Source of the DNA: Pelobates cultripes
Lineage: Eukaryota; Chordata; Amphibia; Anura; Pelobatidae
DNA length: 64,000 bases
NCBI GenBank assembly: GCA_933207985.1
Contig: OW240912.1
Coordinates: 363,190,212-363,254,211, forward strand
Direction: 5' to 3'
The notes below the pieces were generated by a model, which worked only from the letters and a program-made list of their open reading frames with translations, was not told where the DNA came from and ran no database searches. This document shows, one piece after another, positions 21,061 through 32,429 of this stretch. How positions within the stretch are numbered: the stretch's first letter is position 1; every line of letters starts with the position of its first letter. A program made the position numbers and the translations under genes.

Positions 21061-21744
21061 TTCCAGCATCCCATGGCTTTGATGATATGTGCTGGAACAT
21101 TACTGGAAGATGCAGCTGATGCTGCGCCTATGTGAAAAGAGTGGCCTGAGGAGCAAGTTGAGTTAAAGCCAAGTCTTGTTAATAACATACGAACATAAAG
21201 CCTTTAGCAGTATTGAGAATGAAACCATGTCATTCTAATAGTGGTTTGTGTGCTTGTTTTTGAGTTGTGCTGAAATATTTATCCAATACTTTTACTGGGC
21301 ACCATTTGTTATAGGTAGGGAAAAAAAGGTATGTCATCCCATCTGGCTGGTTTTAGAGTAAGGGAGTGAAAGAACGTAGTGATCTATTGATTTGTGGATA
21401 TTGAAAGTTTTAAGGTAATCTGTGGCAGTTAGATTAATAGTGGTGAACTCTCTTGGTCGTAGGAATCCATAAAAAGCTATTTATATGGTGGTTTTAATTA
21501 CCATATTCGTGATCAATTTGAAAGGTGACGTGTCTGATAAATCGTATAGTGATTGGAACAGTTTACTATGAATGGGTAGTCTCTTTGAGGGTAATGTCGT
21601 GTAAGATTTTTGGATTCCTTTCAACAAGGTTTTAATCTGGTAGGATGATAAGAATCCTATTTTGGTAGGGTATTGCAGTGGTTCCCAACCTTTTTTTATT
21701 TGAGTACTCCCTGGCAGCCCATTTCCATAAATTGTACCCCTCAT
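21061..21744 (-). pseudogene. DIRS/Ngaro-type tyrosine recombinase (N and middle parts)
   Basis: The minus strand encodes YPTKIGFLSSYQIKTLL near 21670. After an in-frame stop near 21481 comes AFYGFLRPREFTTINL, the first catalytic-arginine box of DIRS-type recombinases. Further on is GHSFHIGAASAASSS, corresponding to the HxxR box, but with His where the catalytic Arg is expected. It ends IIKAMGCWK at 21061, where a CR1-like LINE interrupts the gene. Stops at 21481 and near 21330, the lost Arg and the split make it dead. The family assignment rests on these boxes and on the upstream ORF1. Confidence 0.7.
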
Positions 21745-21798
21745 ATTAGCAATATATAGTTGCTGTTATTTCAAACGTATACATTTTTCTCTGCCCCA

Positions 21799-22800
21799 GG
21801 CTCCTCCTGCTCCTCTTCTGCCCCAGGCTCCTCCTGCTCCTCTTCTGCCTCAGGCTCCACCTGCTCCTCTTCTGCCCCAGGCTCCACCTGCTCCTCTTAT
21901 GACCAAGGCTCACCCTGCTCATCTTCTGCCCCAGTCTCTACCTTCTTCTCCTCTGCACCAGGCTTCCCCTGCTAATCTTCTACCCAGGCTTCCCCTGCTC
22001 CTCTTCTGCTCCAGGCTCCCTCTGCTTCTCCTCTGCTCCAGGCTCCCCTTGTTCGTTCTCTGCTCCAGGTTCCCTCTCTGCTTCAGGGTCCCATTCCTTC
22101 TCCTCTGCACCAGGTCCCTCCTACTTCTCCTCTGCCCCAAGCTCCCCCTGCTCTGTCTCTGCCCCAGGCTCAGCCTGCCCCGTCTCTGCCCTAGGCTTCC
22201 CCTGCTCCTCTTCTGCCCTAGGCTTCCCCTGCTTCTCTTCTGCCCTAGGTCTCCCCTGTTTCTCTTCTGCCCCAGGCTCCACCTGCTCCTCTTCTTCCCC
22301 AGGATCCCCCTGCTCCTCCTTTTCTCCAGGCTCTCCCTGCTCCTCCTCTGCATCAGGCTCCCTCTCTGCTCCATGGTTCCCTTGCCTCTCTGCACCATGC
22401 TCCCCGTGCTTCTCTGCTGCAACAGGCACCCCTGCACCTCCTCTGCCCCAGGCACCCCCTGCTTCTACTCTGCTCCAGGCTCCTCCTCTGCCCCAGGGTC
22501 CCACTGCTAATTTTCTGTACAAAGCTCACCCTGATTCTCATATGCCCCAGGCTCAACCTGTTCCTCTATTGCCCCAGACTCGCCCTGCTCCATCTCTGCC
22601 CCAGACTCGCACTGCTCCATCTCTGCCCCAGGCTCCCCCTGCTCCATCTCTGCCCCAGATTCACCCTGCTCCATCTCTGCCCCAGGCTCCCCCTGCTCCA
22701 TCTCTGCCCCAGGCTCCTGCTGCTCTGCCCCAGGCTCCCCCTGTTCATTTTTTGTCACAAGCTCTCCTTGTTTTCCCTCTGCCCAGGCTCCCCTGCTCCT
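21799..22800 (+). repeat. 27-bp minisatellite
   Basis: Units such as GGCTCCTCCTGCTCCTCTTC plus TGCCCCA repeat with a 27-bp period, diverging into CCAGACTCGCCCTGCTCCAT variants at 22560-22740. Because 27 is a multiple of three, frames stay open on both strands as nine-residue peptide repeats (for example QRRSRGSLG). No start, splice or family evidence supports translation. Confidence 0.93.
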
Positions 22801-22849
22801 TTTATGCCCCAGTCCCCCACCCTGCTTTTCCATGCTTCCCCAGATAGAC

Positions 22850-23570
22850 ATGCAGACATACACTGACACACCTGCAGATACACATTTACAAACACTGATG
22901 CACATACAGATAATGACACTGACATGCATGCGGATGCAGAGACACATATACAAACAATAACATACATACAGATACAGACACAGATACAAACACTAACACA
23001 AAAACAAACACTGATACACATGCAGATGCAGGCACACCGATACAAACACTGACATACATACAGATGTAAAGACACACATATCCAAGCAATGACACACTCA
23101 CACAAATACACATAGAGCCACACGCACATGCAGATACATAGATACACAGATACAAACACATACTAATAAAGACACACAGATATAAACAGGGACACAGATA
23201 CAGACACACAAGAAGATACAGACACATAGATACAAACACTGATACACATGCAGAAGCACAGACTCACAGTTGCACAGACACACTGATACAAACACTGACA
23301 CAGATACAGACACACAGATGCAAACACTGACACAAATACAGATATACAGACAGATACACACATACAGATGTACAGACAGATATACTCACTGACATACATA
23401 CAGATACACACACTGACACACATATACATGTAAAGACAGATACACACATACAGATGCACAGACACTAACATACATGCTGATCCACAGATACACAGATGCA
23501 AACACTGACACACATACAGATACACATACAAATGTACAGACAGATACACACTGACACATAACATTAATAC
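22850..23570 (+). repeat. Diverged ACAGATACAC-type tandem repeat
   Basis: Dense CACA/CAGATACA units with imperfect period. Cys/Val-rich minus-strand frames are repeat artefacts. Confidence 0.9.
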
Positions 23571-23599
23571 ATGTGAAATACGGTCTAGGGAACATTTTG

Positions 23600-24515
23600 T
23601 TTTGGCTCATGGACTTAGCAAGAGCCTGGAAGCAATAGGAGCAAACATGTAACAACCTACAACAACTAATACCACAAGTGCCAATGTCCCATCCCAGCGT
23701 ATCCTTAATGACCTTATCCGATTTAGTAGTAAGGTAAGGAACCGAGTGACCCTGAGAAACTTCTGCCGTGTTAGGGCACAAGTTTGTTGAGTGTGACGTG
23801 GTCGCACAGACTACACAAGCTGGAGTCCTGAGGCCTGCAAAAAGTCTGCAGAATAACTCAGTATCCAGTTTACTCCAATCAGTACTAATGTTGAACGGAG
23901 TCAGAGCTGCAGCCACTTTTGCTGAAAATGAACGGTGGTAATCGTAGACGGCTGTACCACCGTATTTGTGCCCCAAGTCCACCAGCTTTACTAAATACTT
24001 AATCCCGTCTTCCAGGATAAACAGTGCAAAATACATCCCTATAAATCCAGAAAGCTAATACAAATTCTGGTATAGACAGTTTCTTATTCAATTTTGGGTC
24101 TCTTGCTTTTAGCACCACTGAAATATCCCCATACACGTATGTCCTATTCTCATTCTGGGAGGCAATTAGAAGCGAGGCAAGGTTAACATTCTTGCCCTCA
24201 AGGATGTCGTTCTTGAGGCTAGCTGGAACCATATGTGATGGGTTAATCATCACAGGGAGATTCAGTGGAACTTGAGAATTACCCAGGGAGTGTGGATGCA
24301 GATCCAGGTGGGATAGGATCAGTAGGTATAGCAGGTAAGCTGGTTTTACTGCCAGACTCTTCTCCAGCATCAGAGTTGTCGGTGGTAGTATTCAGCAGCC
24401 CTAACAACTCGGTTTTCCTGGCAGTAGCTGGGAATGGAATATTCCTTCTGCAGAGCTCGGCAGTAATACGCGGAATAGTCCATGATCTAAAGGAAGATGG
24501 ATTAGCAGTGTCCAC
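23600..24515 (-). pseudogene. DIRS/Ngaro-type ORF1 remnant
   Basis: It starts around MDTANPSSFRSWTIPRI at 24515, a SAP-like motif (ITAELCRRNIPFPATARKTELLGLL). The reading changes frame twice, near 24280-24370 and 24010-24036. The middle and C-terminal parts contain LGHKYGGTAVYDYHRSFSAK and LDTELFCRLFAGLRTPACV, then a Cys-rich stretch, typical of Gag-like ORF1 proteins in these elements. It ends where tandem repeats begin. Two frameshifts make it a pseudogene. Confidence 0.65.
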
Positions 24516-24600
24516 CCTGCAAGAAAGAGTACCAGACCTAGTGGGGGTGCTGGATGAGACAGCTTTTCTACAACTTCGGGAACCTGAGACATACTGAAAT

Positions 24601-25386
24601 ATAAATTACCATAAGTGTAAACCTAACAAGTACTGGCAGGCTAGCTATTGCCAAATGGCGAAAAAATTCCACTAAAGAGGTTTACAGGTGAGGCCCTTCT
24701 AGTTGTCAAGCGGCTTGAGAGTGTCTATGTGTTGGCCCAAGGGGTGTTTGTGGCCACAGAGCGTAGTGGCAGGGTGTCGGTGATAAGTAAAGCATAAGAT
24801 AGTATGGAAGTGACAGGTAAGGCCCTCTCTATGCAACTAAACGAGGTGAATACATTGGGCCGATGGGCGTTTACCTCAGAGTATGGATGGGTGTTGGCCT
24901 CACGGGACCACTATCAAATGGCATAGAGGCCAGAAAATACGCTCTATTGGACACCTGAATCCCTATTAGCCAGTAACATCTACTTAAAAAAGGGACCACT
25001 AATTGAGGAAGTAATACATGGTAAAATGACGTACCTGAAACTGTAAAAGTCTGAAACGGTCAATTCACTCTAGGAGTAGATTAGGGGGAGTAGCAAGGGT
25101 CAGTAACCTAACGATGAGAAAACGTAGGATAGTGTTTGAGATAGTAGAAATACGTGTGGGCCAGATCGTGGCCCAAAGTAATTTAAGATAACCTACCCAA
25201 TTTGCCAGGTAGGAGGTATAATGGGCAAATGCTGCCCTGTAATGATGAGCACCTTGTAACCTGATAATAGCTGGTCAGACAATGTCACCTAATAATAGAG
25301 TGAAAATTACTATAAACATCTGAGGAGGGTTGTAAGACATAGCATATCAATAAAACAGAAACGTGACCAACCAACAAGTGACAAGT
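24601..25386. other. Probable leader region of the DIRS-type element
   Basis: It lies upstream (minus strand) of the ORF1 remnant. No gene is recognised. Terminal repeats were not identified, so this assignment is by position only. Confidence 0.35.
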
Positions 25387-25390
25387 TTAA

Positions 25391-25448
25391 CCCCTTAAGG
25401 ACACATGTCATGATTCCCTTTTATTCCAGAAGTTTGGTCCTTAAGGGG
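25391..25448. mobile_element. 58-bp TTAA-flanked miniature piggyBac-like element
   Basis: TTAA lies on both sides (25387-25390, 25449-25452), with ends CCCCTTAAGGAC and GTCCTTAAGGGG. The termini are fully inverted and the element is almost only ends. Confidence 0.78.
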
Positions 25449-25452
25449 TTAA

Positions 25453-26325
25453 AGAGCTGCCAAATGGCAAGAACAATTGAAACAGAGTATCAGTCCTTGA
25501 ATTAACCTGTGGATATAATATGAACAACATACATAGATTATAACCTTTAGAAGGTTCAGCCCATGAATAAATCAAATTTAACCTTATACATCTTGCCAAG
25601 ATAAGACATAATTTACAATAACTAATTTAAAACTGCAATACCACACTTATACCATTAGGGGGACCCTAAATCCAGAAAGATTAGAGCACCATATAACCAG
25701 AATTCACTTCAATTCGCATAAACCTATCTGAGCCTAAAGAAACGAAAAGCAATTGGGAGTAATCGCACGAACATCCAATGCCGCACCCAGGTGTTTGTAT
25801 ATTATCCATATGCTTAAAGAAAACTGTTCGCATGAAATGACACGAACAGCTGAGATATATAATGTATCGGTGCAAAGGGAGCCGAATGAGGATCACTGTT
25901 TGTGCGTGATGAAAGTCCTGAAAGCTCCCCAGCAGTAAGTATGTAAGCCAACGTACGTGCGGAAAGGAACGAAAACAGCTGAAAGTAAGCAAAGGAAGGC
26001 AGAATGGTAAGTAATGAAATAGACCCACACCAAGATGACGCCAAAGGATGCGACTGAGGCGTGATGGCTGTGCCTAACACCGTTAAGCAGACATTTCCAG
26101 GTCAGTCTCCGAGGAAGCTGGAGGGGGAAGTGGGCCGAATGGAGACAAAAGGGATCAGGAACAACTGCACCCATAGACAGCAAGCCAGGACCATGAGGAT
26201 ACAGGTAAGTTCAGCAAAATGACGACTTGTGAGTGAACCAGAAGTTGTCACACTCAACTCAACAGACCAATAACTGTATGAGAGAGGATTGGAAACCCTT
26301 TTAAAGGGGATCAAGCCCAGCCTTT
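25453..26325. other. No gene recognised
   Basis: Overlapping minus-strand frames at 25681-26314 in several phases have no family resemblance and no splice support. Confidence 0.5.
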
Positions 26326-26329
26326 AATA

Positions 26330-26368
<39 letters not shown>
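26326..26368. repeat. (AT)n microsatellite
   Basis: Alternating TA of about 40 bases followed by a T run. Confidence 0.92.
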
Positions 26369-26372
<4 letters not shown>

Positions 26373-27919
26373 TTTTTTTTAAATTTATTTCTTGGCCATA
26401 TCCATGGCAACACAACAATGGGTTAGCTCCTCCCATCCACAGGTAGACAAAAACCTAATTAAAATAAAGGTACCCTCTCCTAGCTCCTGGCCCTCAGTAT
26501 TTTTGTTCCTGTCCTATCCCTAAGACAAGGTTTAAAAAAACCTAGTTTAGTATCTCTTTAATTTTTCTATTTTGCTTACCTTGGGGTTGTTACCCCTTGC
26601 TCTAAGGTAGTTTAGCCTCTCCTCTTCCTTAGGAAGCTTTAGGATAACGGCCCTGTGCAAAGATGACCACCTGAAGGGACCCCTTTAGTGACCGGGGGCA
26701 ACTTGCTGTGATCTTGGGTGTAGCAAGTACTAAAATACCCTTAGACCACCCCCTCCTATCAAGAATAAGACAGAGTTTATTTTAAGGAAATAATGGATGC
26801 AAAGATTCTGCATATTTGGAGGATAACCTTTCTGGAGGTTTTGCTGCCTTTAAACCTTAAACAGCTTTTTTCTTCCCTTTTAGTTTGAGGTCTTTCGCAT
26901 GGAGAATGCAGTGCATTAGGTTATTTATCCGCCATATCTTATTTCAGGTCGGCTGCAGTGGAGTTTTGGGTCGTTTATTAACTCTGGGCTTTGCGGGCCA
27001 AAATTGGCATTCAGTCCAATTACGCATTCACGCGGACCGAACGGATTACACAAACGCGCGATAGCATTTGACAGGATGGGCATCTCCGATGATATCATTT
27101 ATGATGTCACACAACGTTTTTAAGTGCCTAATCAATGCAGGACGAACATATCTTAATACATTGCAACATAGTTTGGAGTAAACAGCAATATTTTGTATTT
27201 GACATTTTGCCAGTCGGACTTTTTCCAACAAGATTAGAAACAGAAACTGTATGTCCACCATACAGTGAAAGCATTTGATAAATTATGGGGACCACTGAAA
27301 TTGTAGTTTAATAAGGTGTGAAAAACCTTTTTTAAGAAAATCAACCCCAGATGTTTATGGCCTGCAACTCCCCGAATTATTTTAATGCATTTATAACCAG
27401 TTGCAGTTCAGCAACATCTGGTGGGGCGGCGTGTGAAATGCCTGCTCTACGGTGACAGGGACTTCAGGTGAGTGAGTCAATTGAAATGATTACTGTAAGA
27501 ACTGGTCTATTTTTAAAATATGACATGTTGGCTCTCTAACATCTTATAAATTAAAGTACCCAATAACAGTTTCTATAGCAAACGCTAAAACTAGAGACTC
27601 TTATGACGTCAAAGGAATAAAACAAATGCATTAAAGCGGCACTATCAATGTTTGGGGACTTTGCAAAAATAAAGCCATCACTGGTGACAATAGGGGAGAT
27701 TGACATTTCTATAAGGCGGAAGCTCGGCCCTGTATCTAGAAGTGTCAGTCGCTGGAAACCTACTGAGACCAAGTCCTATATGTCTCAGTAGAACTAACTT
27801 TTTTGACTGGGTTGGAGTTTCACTGAAATTCCAGTACAGTCAATATATGTATTATTTCATAAAGATAAAATCTGTATGAAATACGTAGTTTGTTGGGGGT
27901 GAATGGGTGACAGTGACAC
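26369..27919. other. No gene recognised; possible old repeat at 26396-26700
   Basis: The stretch after CCATATCCATGGCAACACAA resembles dispersed repeat sequence, but no boundaries were found. The remainder shows no gene. Confidence 0.4.
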
Positions 27920-28875
27920 TTAACCCCTTAAGGACACAGCTTCAGAAGCTTGTCTTACGCTTAATGACACAAGCAATTTTTGCATTTTCTTGCTGTATGC
28001 GTTCAACTGCAATTTGCATCTCTCTCGTTTATTGCACCGACACATATTATATACTGTTTTTTAAAGGACATAAAGGGCTTTAATTTGATGTAACATATAT
28101 ATATATAAATGCTTATTTATTATTTAAAAAATACAGAAAAATGCAAAAAAAAGAAAAATTTTGTGTTTTTTGTACAGTTTTTGCAATAATAATGTGTGCC
28201 TAATTAGTGCAGGTTAAAGAAAGTAATTAAAAATAAATTTATTTAGTTGTTCTGATTTACAAAATATATAATGTGTCTGGGATTTAAAGTTTTTTTTGGT
28301 AGTTACAGGTCATAAAGCACAAGGAGTAAAATAAACTTTTAATGTAGAGCGATTTTAGAATTTTGTATGTTTGTCTTGTAAGCTTAATAGCCATAAAAGA
28401 AAACAAAATTGCCACACAAAAGTATATATTTATATAAAGTAGACATCACAGGCTATTGTCCTAAGGTTTTTTTGACACTTTCTAAGTAGCCATTTCACCG
28501 CCAATCTCTGCTAAATATTGGAGTAAAATTTAGTTTTTTGGAGTTTTTGGCACACAAACTTATAACAAAGAACTTCCCATGTATATTTTGTAAAGTTGGT
28601 GTGTGCTATTCCTGTACAAAGTTTTATTTTGTGTTCAGTTACTTCTGCTGAGTACAACGATACCCCCATTGTATGTCTTTGGCACTATTTCGTGAAGCTA
28701 CAGTGCCATATAGGAGACCTGTCCATTTCAACATTTACAGTAGAATTTTGAGAGGCGGATTTAATGGGCCTATGCTTCAATTTGGGGTATTATAGCAGTT
28801 TGACTGTTCAAAAAAAACCCACAAAGGCCTACCATTTATAAAAGTAGACACTCCAGGGTATCTCATATGGTGCAT

Positions 28876-30560
28876 ATTGTGCCTTAACATGCCCCCATTT
28901 TTTCACCAATATATGCCAAAGTATGTGGTAAAAAATAATTTTGGGCATTTTTTACATACGGATTACATTTTTGCTGGGCATTTTGTACATTTCATATGTG
29001 CCACTAAGTTCAAACCCCCAAATTATGCTCAGCTAAGTCTTCTGAGTAAAACAATATGCCCAATGTATGACCTAGACACTATTTTGTGAAGTTACACTGC
29101 TATAAAAGAGACGTAACAAGTTAAGGTTTTTAAGTGTGAATTTTCATGGAGGGTTTTGATGCGTCCGTGCCCACTTTGGAGCACTTGAGCAGGCTACATA
29201 TTACAACTACACCATAAAGGCATACCATTTCTTAAAGAACACATCCCAGGGTATTTCAAAAGGCATATTTTGAACCTTAGCGTGGGATAATTTTTCCGCT
29301 AGCTTGTACCAAGTGTAATGGTAATAAGCGTTTTTTTGCCTTTTTGACACACAAAGTAAATTTGCGCAGTACATTTTGCAAATCTTATGTGTGCTACGAC
29401 TGTATAATACTTCATATGTTGCTCAGCTATGTCGGCTGAGTACATCAATACCCCCGTATGTACCTTTGCCAGGTATATGTGGACATCGGAGGGGCACATT
29501 TGGGACACAGCCATTCCAGTTCATTTCAAACTTTAAATTTTTACACTGTTCCCATGTCCCATTTTAGAGTATTTTACCAGGCTATATAATCCAAATACCC
29601 CATAAAGCCATACCATTTCTTAAAGAAGACATCCCAGGGTATTTCAAAAGGCATATTTTGAACCTTAGCGTGGGATCATTTTTCCGCTAGCTTGTACCAA
29701 GTGTAGTGGTAATAAGCATTTTTTCTGCCTTTTTGACATACAAAGTGAGTTTGCGCAGCATATTTTGCAAACCTTATGTGTACTATGACTGTATAATACT
29801 TCATATGTTGCTCAGCTATGTCGGCTGAGTACATCAATACCCCCGTATGTACCTTTGCCAGGTTTATGTGGACATTGAAGGGGCACATTTGAGACACAAC
29901 CATTCCATTTTTTTTAAACTTTGAATTTTTACGCTGTGTCCATGTCCCATTTTAGAGTATTTTAAAAGGCTATATAATCCAATAACACCATAAAGGCATA
30001 CCATTTCTTAAAGAAGACATCCCGGGGTAATTCAAAAGGCCTATTTTGAACCTTAGCGTGGGATAATTTTTCCGCTAGCTTGTACCAAGTGTAGTGGTAA
30101 TAAGCATTTTTTCTGCCTTTTTGACACACAAAGTGAGTTTGCGCAGTATATTTTGCAAACCTTATGTGTACTACGACTGTATACTACTTCATATGTTGTT
30201 CAGCTATGTCGCTGAGTACAGCAATACCCCCGTATGTACCTTTGCCAGGTATATGTGGACATTGAAGGGGCACATTTGAGACACAGCCATTCCAGTTTTT
30301 TCCAAACTTTGAATTTTTACGCTGTGTCCATGTCCCATTTTAGAGTATTTTACAAGGCTATATCATCCAATTACACCATAAAGGCATATCATTTCTTAAA
30401 GAAGACATCCCAGGGTAATTCAAAGGCATATTTTGAACCTTAGCGTGGGATAATATTTCCGCTAGCTTGTACCAAGTGTAGTGGTAATGAGCATTTTTAA
30501 ATGTATTTTTTTACTTTGTAAAACTTTTTTTACTTTGTAAAACTTTTTTTACTTTGTAAA
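28876..30560. repeat. 388-bp tandem repeat array
   Basis: The anchor TGAACCTTAGCGTGGGATA recurs at 29271, 29659, 30047 and 30434, giving periods of 388, 388 and 387 bp. A more diverged unit begins near 28876, and possibly another near 28480. The units are most alike on the right, as in an array growing from one side. Confidence 0.9.
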
Positions 30561-30649
30561 ACCCATTTTTAAACTTTTTTTTTTTACTTATTAAATGTTT
30601 TACACTATCTTAACTTTTTTTACACTTTTAATTTTTTTTTTAAACTTTT

Positions 30650-31325
30650 CTTTTACCGTTAACCCCTAACTAGCAGTAAGCAGCACTAACCGTAAATTCC
30701 CCATTTTCCCATAACTCCCACCCACCCCAGCTAGCAAAATATTTAATTATAAAATATTTAAATTAATTAATTAAATAAATGGAACCCCTGAGGGTTAAAA
30801 AAAATAAATAAAAATTAATCCTCAGGGGTTAAAAAAATTACATCACAGTATAATACTGTGATCTGTATTTTGATCACTGTAGGCAGTGATCAGCTGGCAG
30901 GGAAGGGGTTAATTTTTATTTAGACTGGGTAAAGGGGGTGGTATTTTTTTTTTTTTTACTTAAACGTTACTAAAACATTTTAAAAAATTTTTTTTTTTAC
31001 CTTTTTAAAGCTTATTTTAAAACTTTTTTTAACGTTAACCCCTAGTTAGCCTAACACCAAATTCCCCAATTCCCCACTAACTTCCACCCATCCCAGCTAG
31101 CTAAATATATAATTTTTTAATATTTAAATTAATTAATATAATAAATTTAACCCCTGAGGGTTAAAAAAAAAAAAATTAACCCTCAGGGGTTAAAAAAAAA
31201 AAAATCAGATGACATTAAAATGTATACCCTGCCAATTGATCACTGTAGTCAGTGATCAATTGGCAGGGAAGGGGTTAATTTTATTAAAACAGGGGCAGGG
31301 GGGGTGGGATTTAACTTTTTTTTTT
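30650..31325. repeat. Tandem duplication with hairpins
   Basis: Two related ~310-bp copies each hold CGTTAACCCCTA, an AT-rich block, inverted AACCCCTGAGGGTT / AACCCTCAGGGGTT, and a palindrome around GATCACTGTAGTCAGTGATC (31239-31258) or its diverged counterpart near 30870-30895. Confidence 0.75.
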
Positions 31326-31655
31326 TTTACACAGGGAAGCAGATCAGCACTGATCCGTCTCCCTGCACTTCACACAGAACCCGGAAGTGCAGGGAGGCGG
31401 AAGGTGAGTATGTGGAGCACATGTGCTCGCTCTGACATGCTGTCAGAGCGAGCACCGGTGCTGGGGCAGCCCGATCGGGTGCTCCCGGTCTGCCTCTAAT
31501 GCAGAGGCAGACCGGAGCACCGTTAACCCCGCGATTGCCGCGATCGCGGCGATCTGGGGTTAACTTAAGAAAATGACGGAAATTTTCCGTCAACGGTCCT
31601 TAACTGAAGGACAAGGTTGACGGAAAATTTCCGTCCACGGTCGGGAAGGGGTTAA

Positions 31656-31843
31656 AGGACTACTTTAGTGCCAGGAAAACAAACTTGTTTTCCTCGCTAT
31701 AGGGTCTTTGGGACCCCCCCCTCCCCTGGGTCCTACTCCCTCTAAAACTGCTATGTTTACAGCAGGCAGGGTTAATCCTAGATGGACCAGGCACCCAGAC
31801 CATTTCATTGAGCTGAAGTGGTCTGGGTGCCTATAGTGGTCCT
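31656..31843. mobile_element. TTAA-flanked MITE, AGGACCACTATAG family, copy 1
   Basis: It starts directly after the TTAA that ends the neighbouring piggyBac-like element (31652-31655) and finishes before TTAA at 31844-31847. Ends are AGGACTACTTTAGTGCC and the inverse of AGGACCACTATAGG. No coding. Confidence 0.75.
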
Positions 31844-31882
31844 TTAAATGTGTTGATTGGGGCAGGATCTGATATAGATTAA

Positions 31883-32372
31883 AGGACCACTATAGTTCCA
31901 GGAAAACATACTCGTTTTCCTGGCATTATAGTGCCCTGAGGATGCCCCCACCCTCAGGGTCCCACTCCCGCTGGGCTGGATGGCGAGGAAAGGTGTTAAT
32001 CTTACCTTTTTTTCCAGCGCCGGACGGGGAGCTCTCCTCCTCCTCCTCTCCGATCCTCCTCATCAGCTGAATGCGCATGCGCGGCAGGAGCTGTGCGCAC
32101 ATTCAGCCAGTCTCATAGGAAAGCATTCATAATGCTTTCCTATGGACGCTGGCATCTTCTCACTGTGATTTTCACAGTGAGAAGCATGCAAGCGCCTCTA
32201 GCGGCTGTCAATGAGACAGCCACTAGAGGCTTTAGAGGCTGGATTAACCCTATTATAAACATAGCAGTTTCTTTGAAACTGCTATGTTCCTAAAAAAGGG
32301 TTAACCCTAGCTGGACCTGGCACCCAGACCACTTCATTAAGCTGAAGTGGTCTGGGTGCCTAGAGTGGTCCT
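31883..32372. mobile_element. TTAA-flanked MITE, AGGACCACTATAG family, copy 2
   Basis: TTAA at 31879-31882 and 32373-32376. Ends are AGGACCACTATAGTTCC and the inverse of AGGACCACTCTAGGCACC. The interior contains CCAGGAAAACA palindromes and the GC-rich CGGACGGGGAGCTCTCC block also seen in the truncated copy at 34190. Confidence 0.8.
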
Positions 32373-32429
32373 TTAATTTATGTATAGAGCTCTAATCACA
32401 GCAGCTACTGCCCAGCACACAATGCACAG

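Larger units (their letters stand above)
21676..23570 (+). mobile_element. hAT-end fragment carrying tandem repeats
   Basis: CAGTGGTTCCCAACCTTTTT at 21676 is a classic hAT (Charlie-type) terminus, and it interrupts DIRS recombinase coding. No matching right terminus or 8-bp duplication was found, so the right boundary (where DIRS ORF1 coding resumes, about 23570) is approximate. Confidence 0.5.
11685..24600 (-). mobile_element. DIRS/Ngaro-type element, deeply nested and broken
   Basis: Minus-strand pieces of a tyrosine-recombinase retrotransposon lie in the expected order: ORF1-like coding at 24515-23600, recombinase at 21670-21061, and the recombinase C terminus at about 11750-11685. The last two pieces are separated by a CR1-like LINE that itself carries further insertions. 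The reverse transcriptase/RNase H region expected between ORF1 and recombinase is missing and replaced by a hAT-end fragment and tandem repeats. The outer ends are not defined. Confidence 0.65.
27924..31651. mobile_element. piggyBac-like non-autonomous element, 3.7 kb
   Basis: TTAA lies on both sides (27920-27923 and 31652-31655). The left end is CCCCTTAAGGACACAGC and the right end is the inverse of CCCCTTCCCGACCGTGG. These termini share CCCCTT with the 58-72-bp elements elsewhere. No transposase frame was seen. The interior is AT-rich, with a 388-bp tandem repeat (28.9-30.5 kb), a diverged internal duplication (30.65-31.3 kb) and subterminal hairpins, including GACGGAAATTTTCCGTC-type arms at 31575-31632. 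Confidence 0.72.

Noticed and set aside
21899..22510. 203-codon frame and its minus-strand counterpart of 178 codons
   Set aside because: Both are products of the 27-bp minisatellite; no start context, splice sites or family similarity.
22850..23570. CRISPR-like spaced repeats
   Set aside because: Continuous diverged microsatellite without unique spacers; a vertebrate genome.
25681..26314. Several overlapping minus-strand frames
   Set aside because: Different phases, no domain, no continuity; chance frames.
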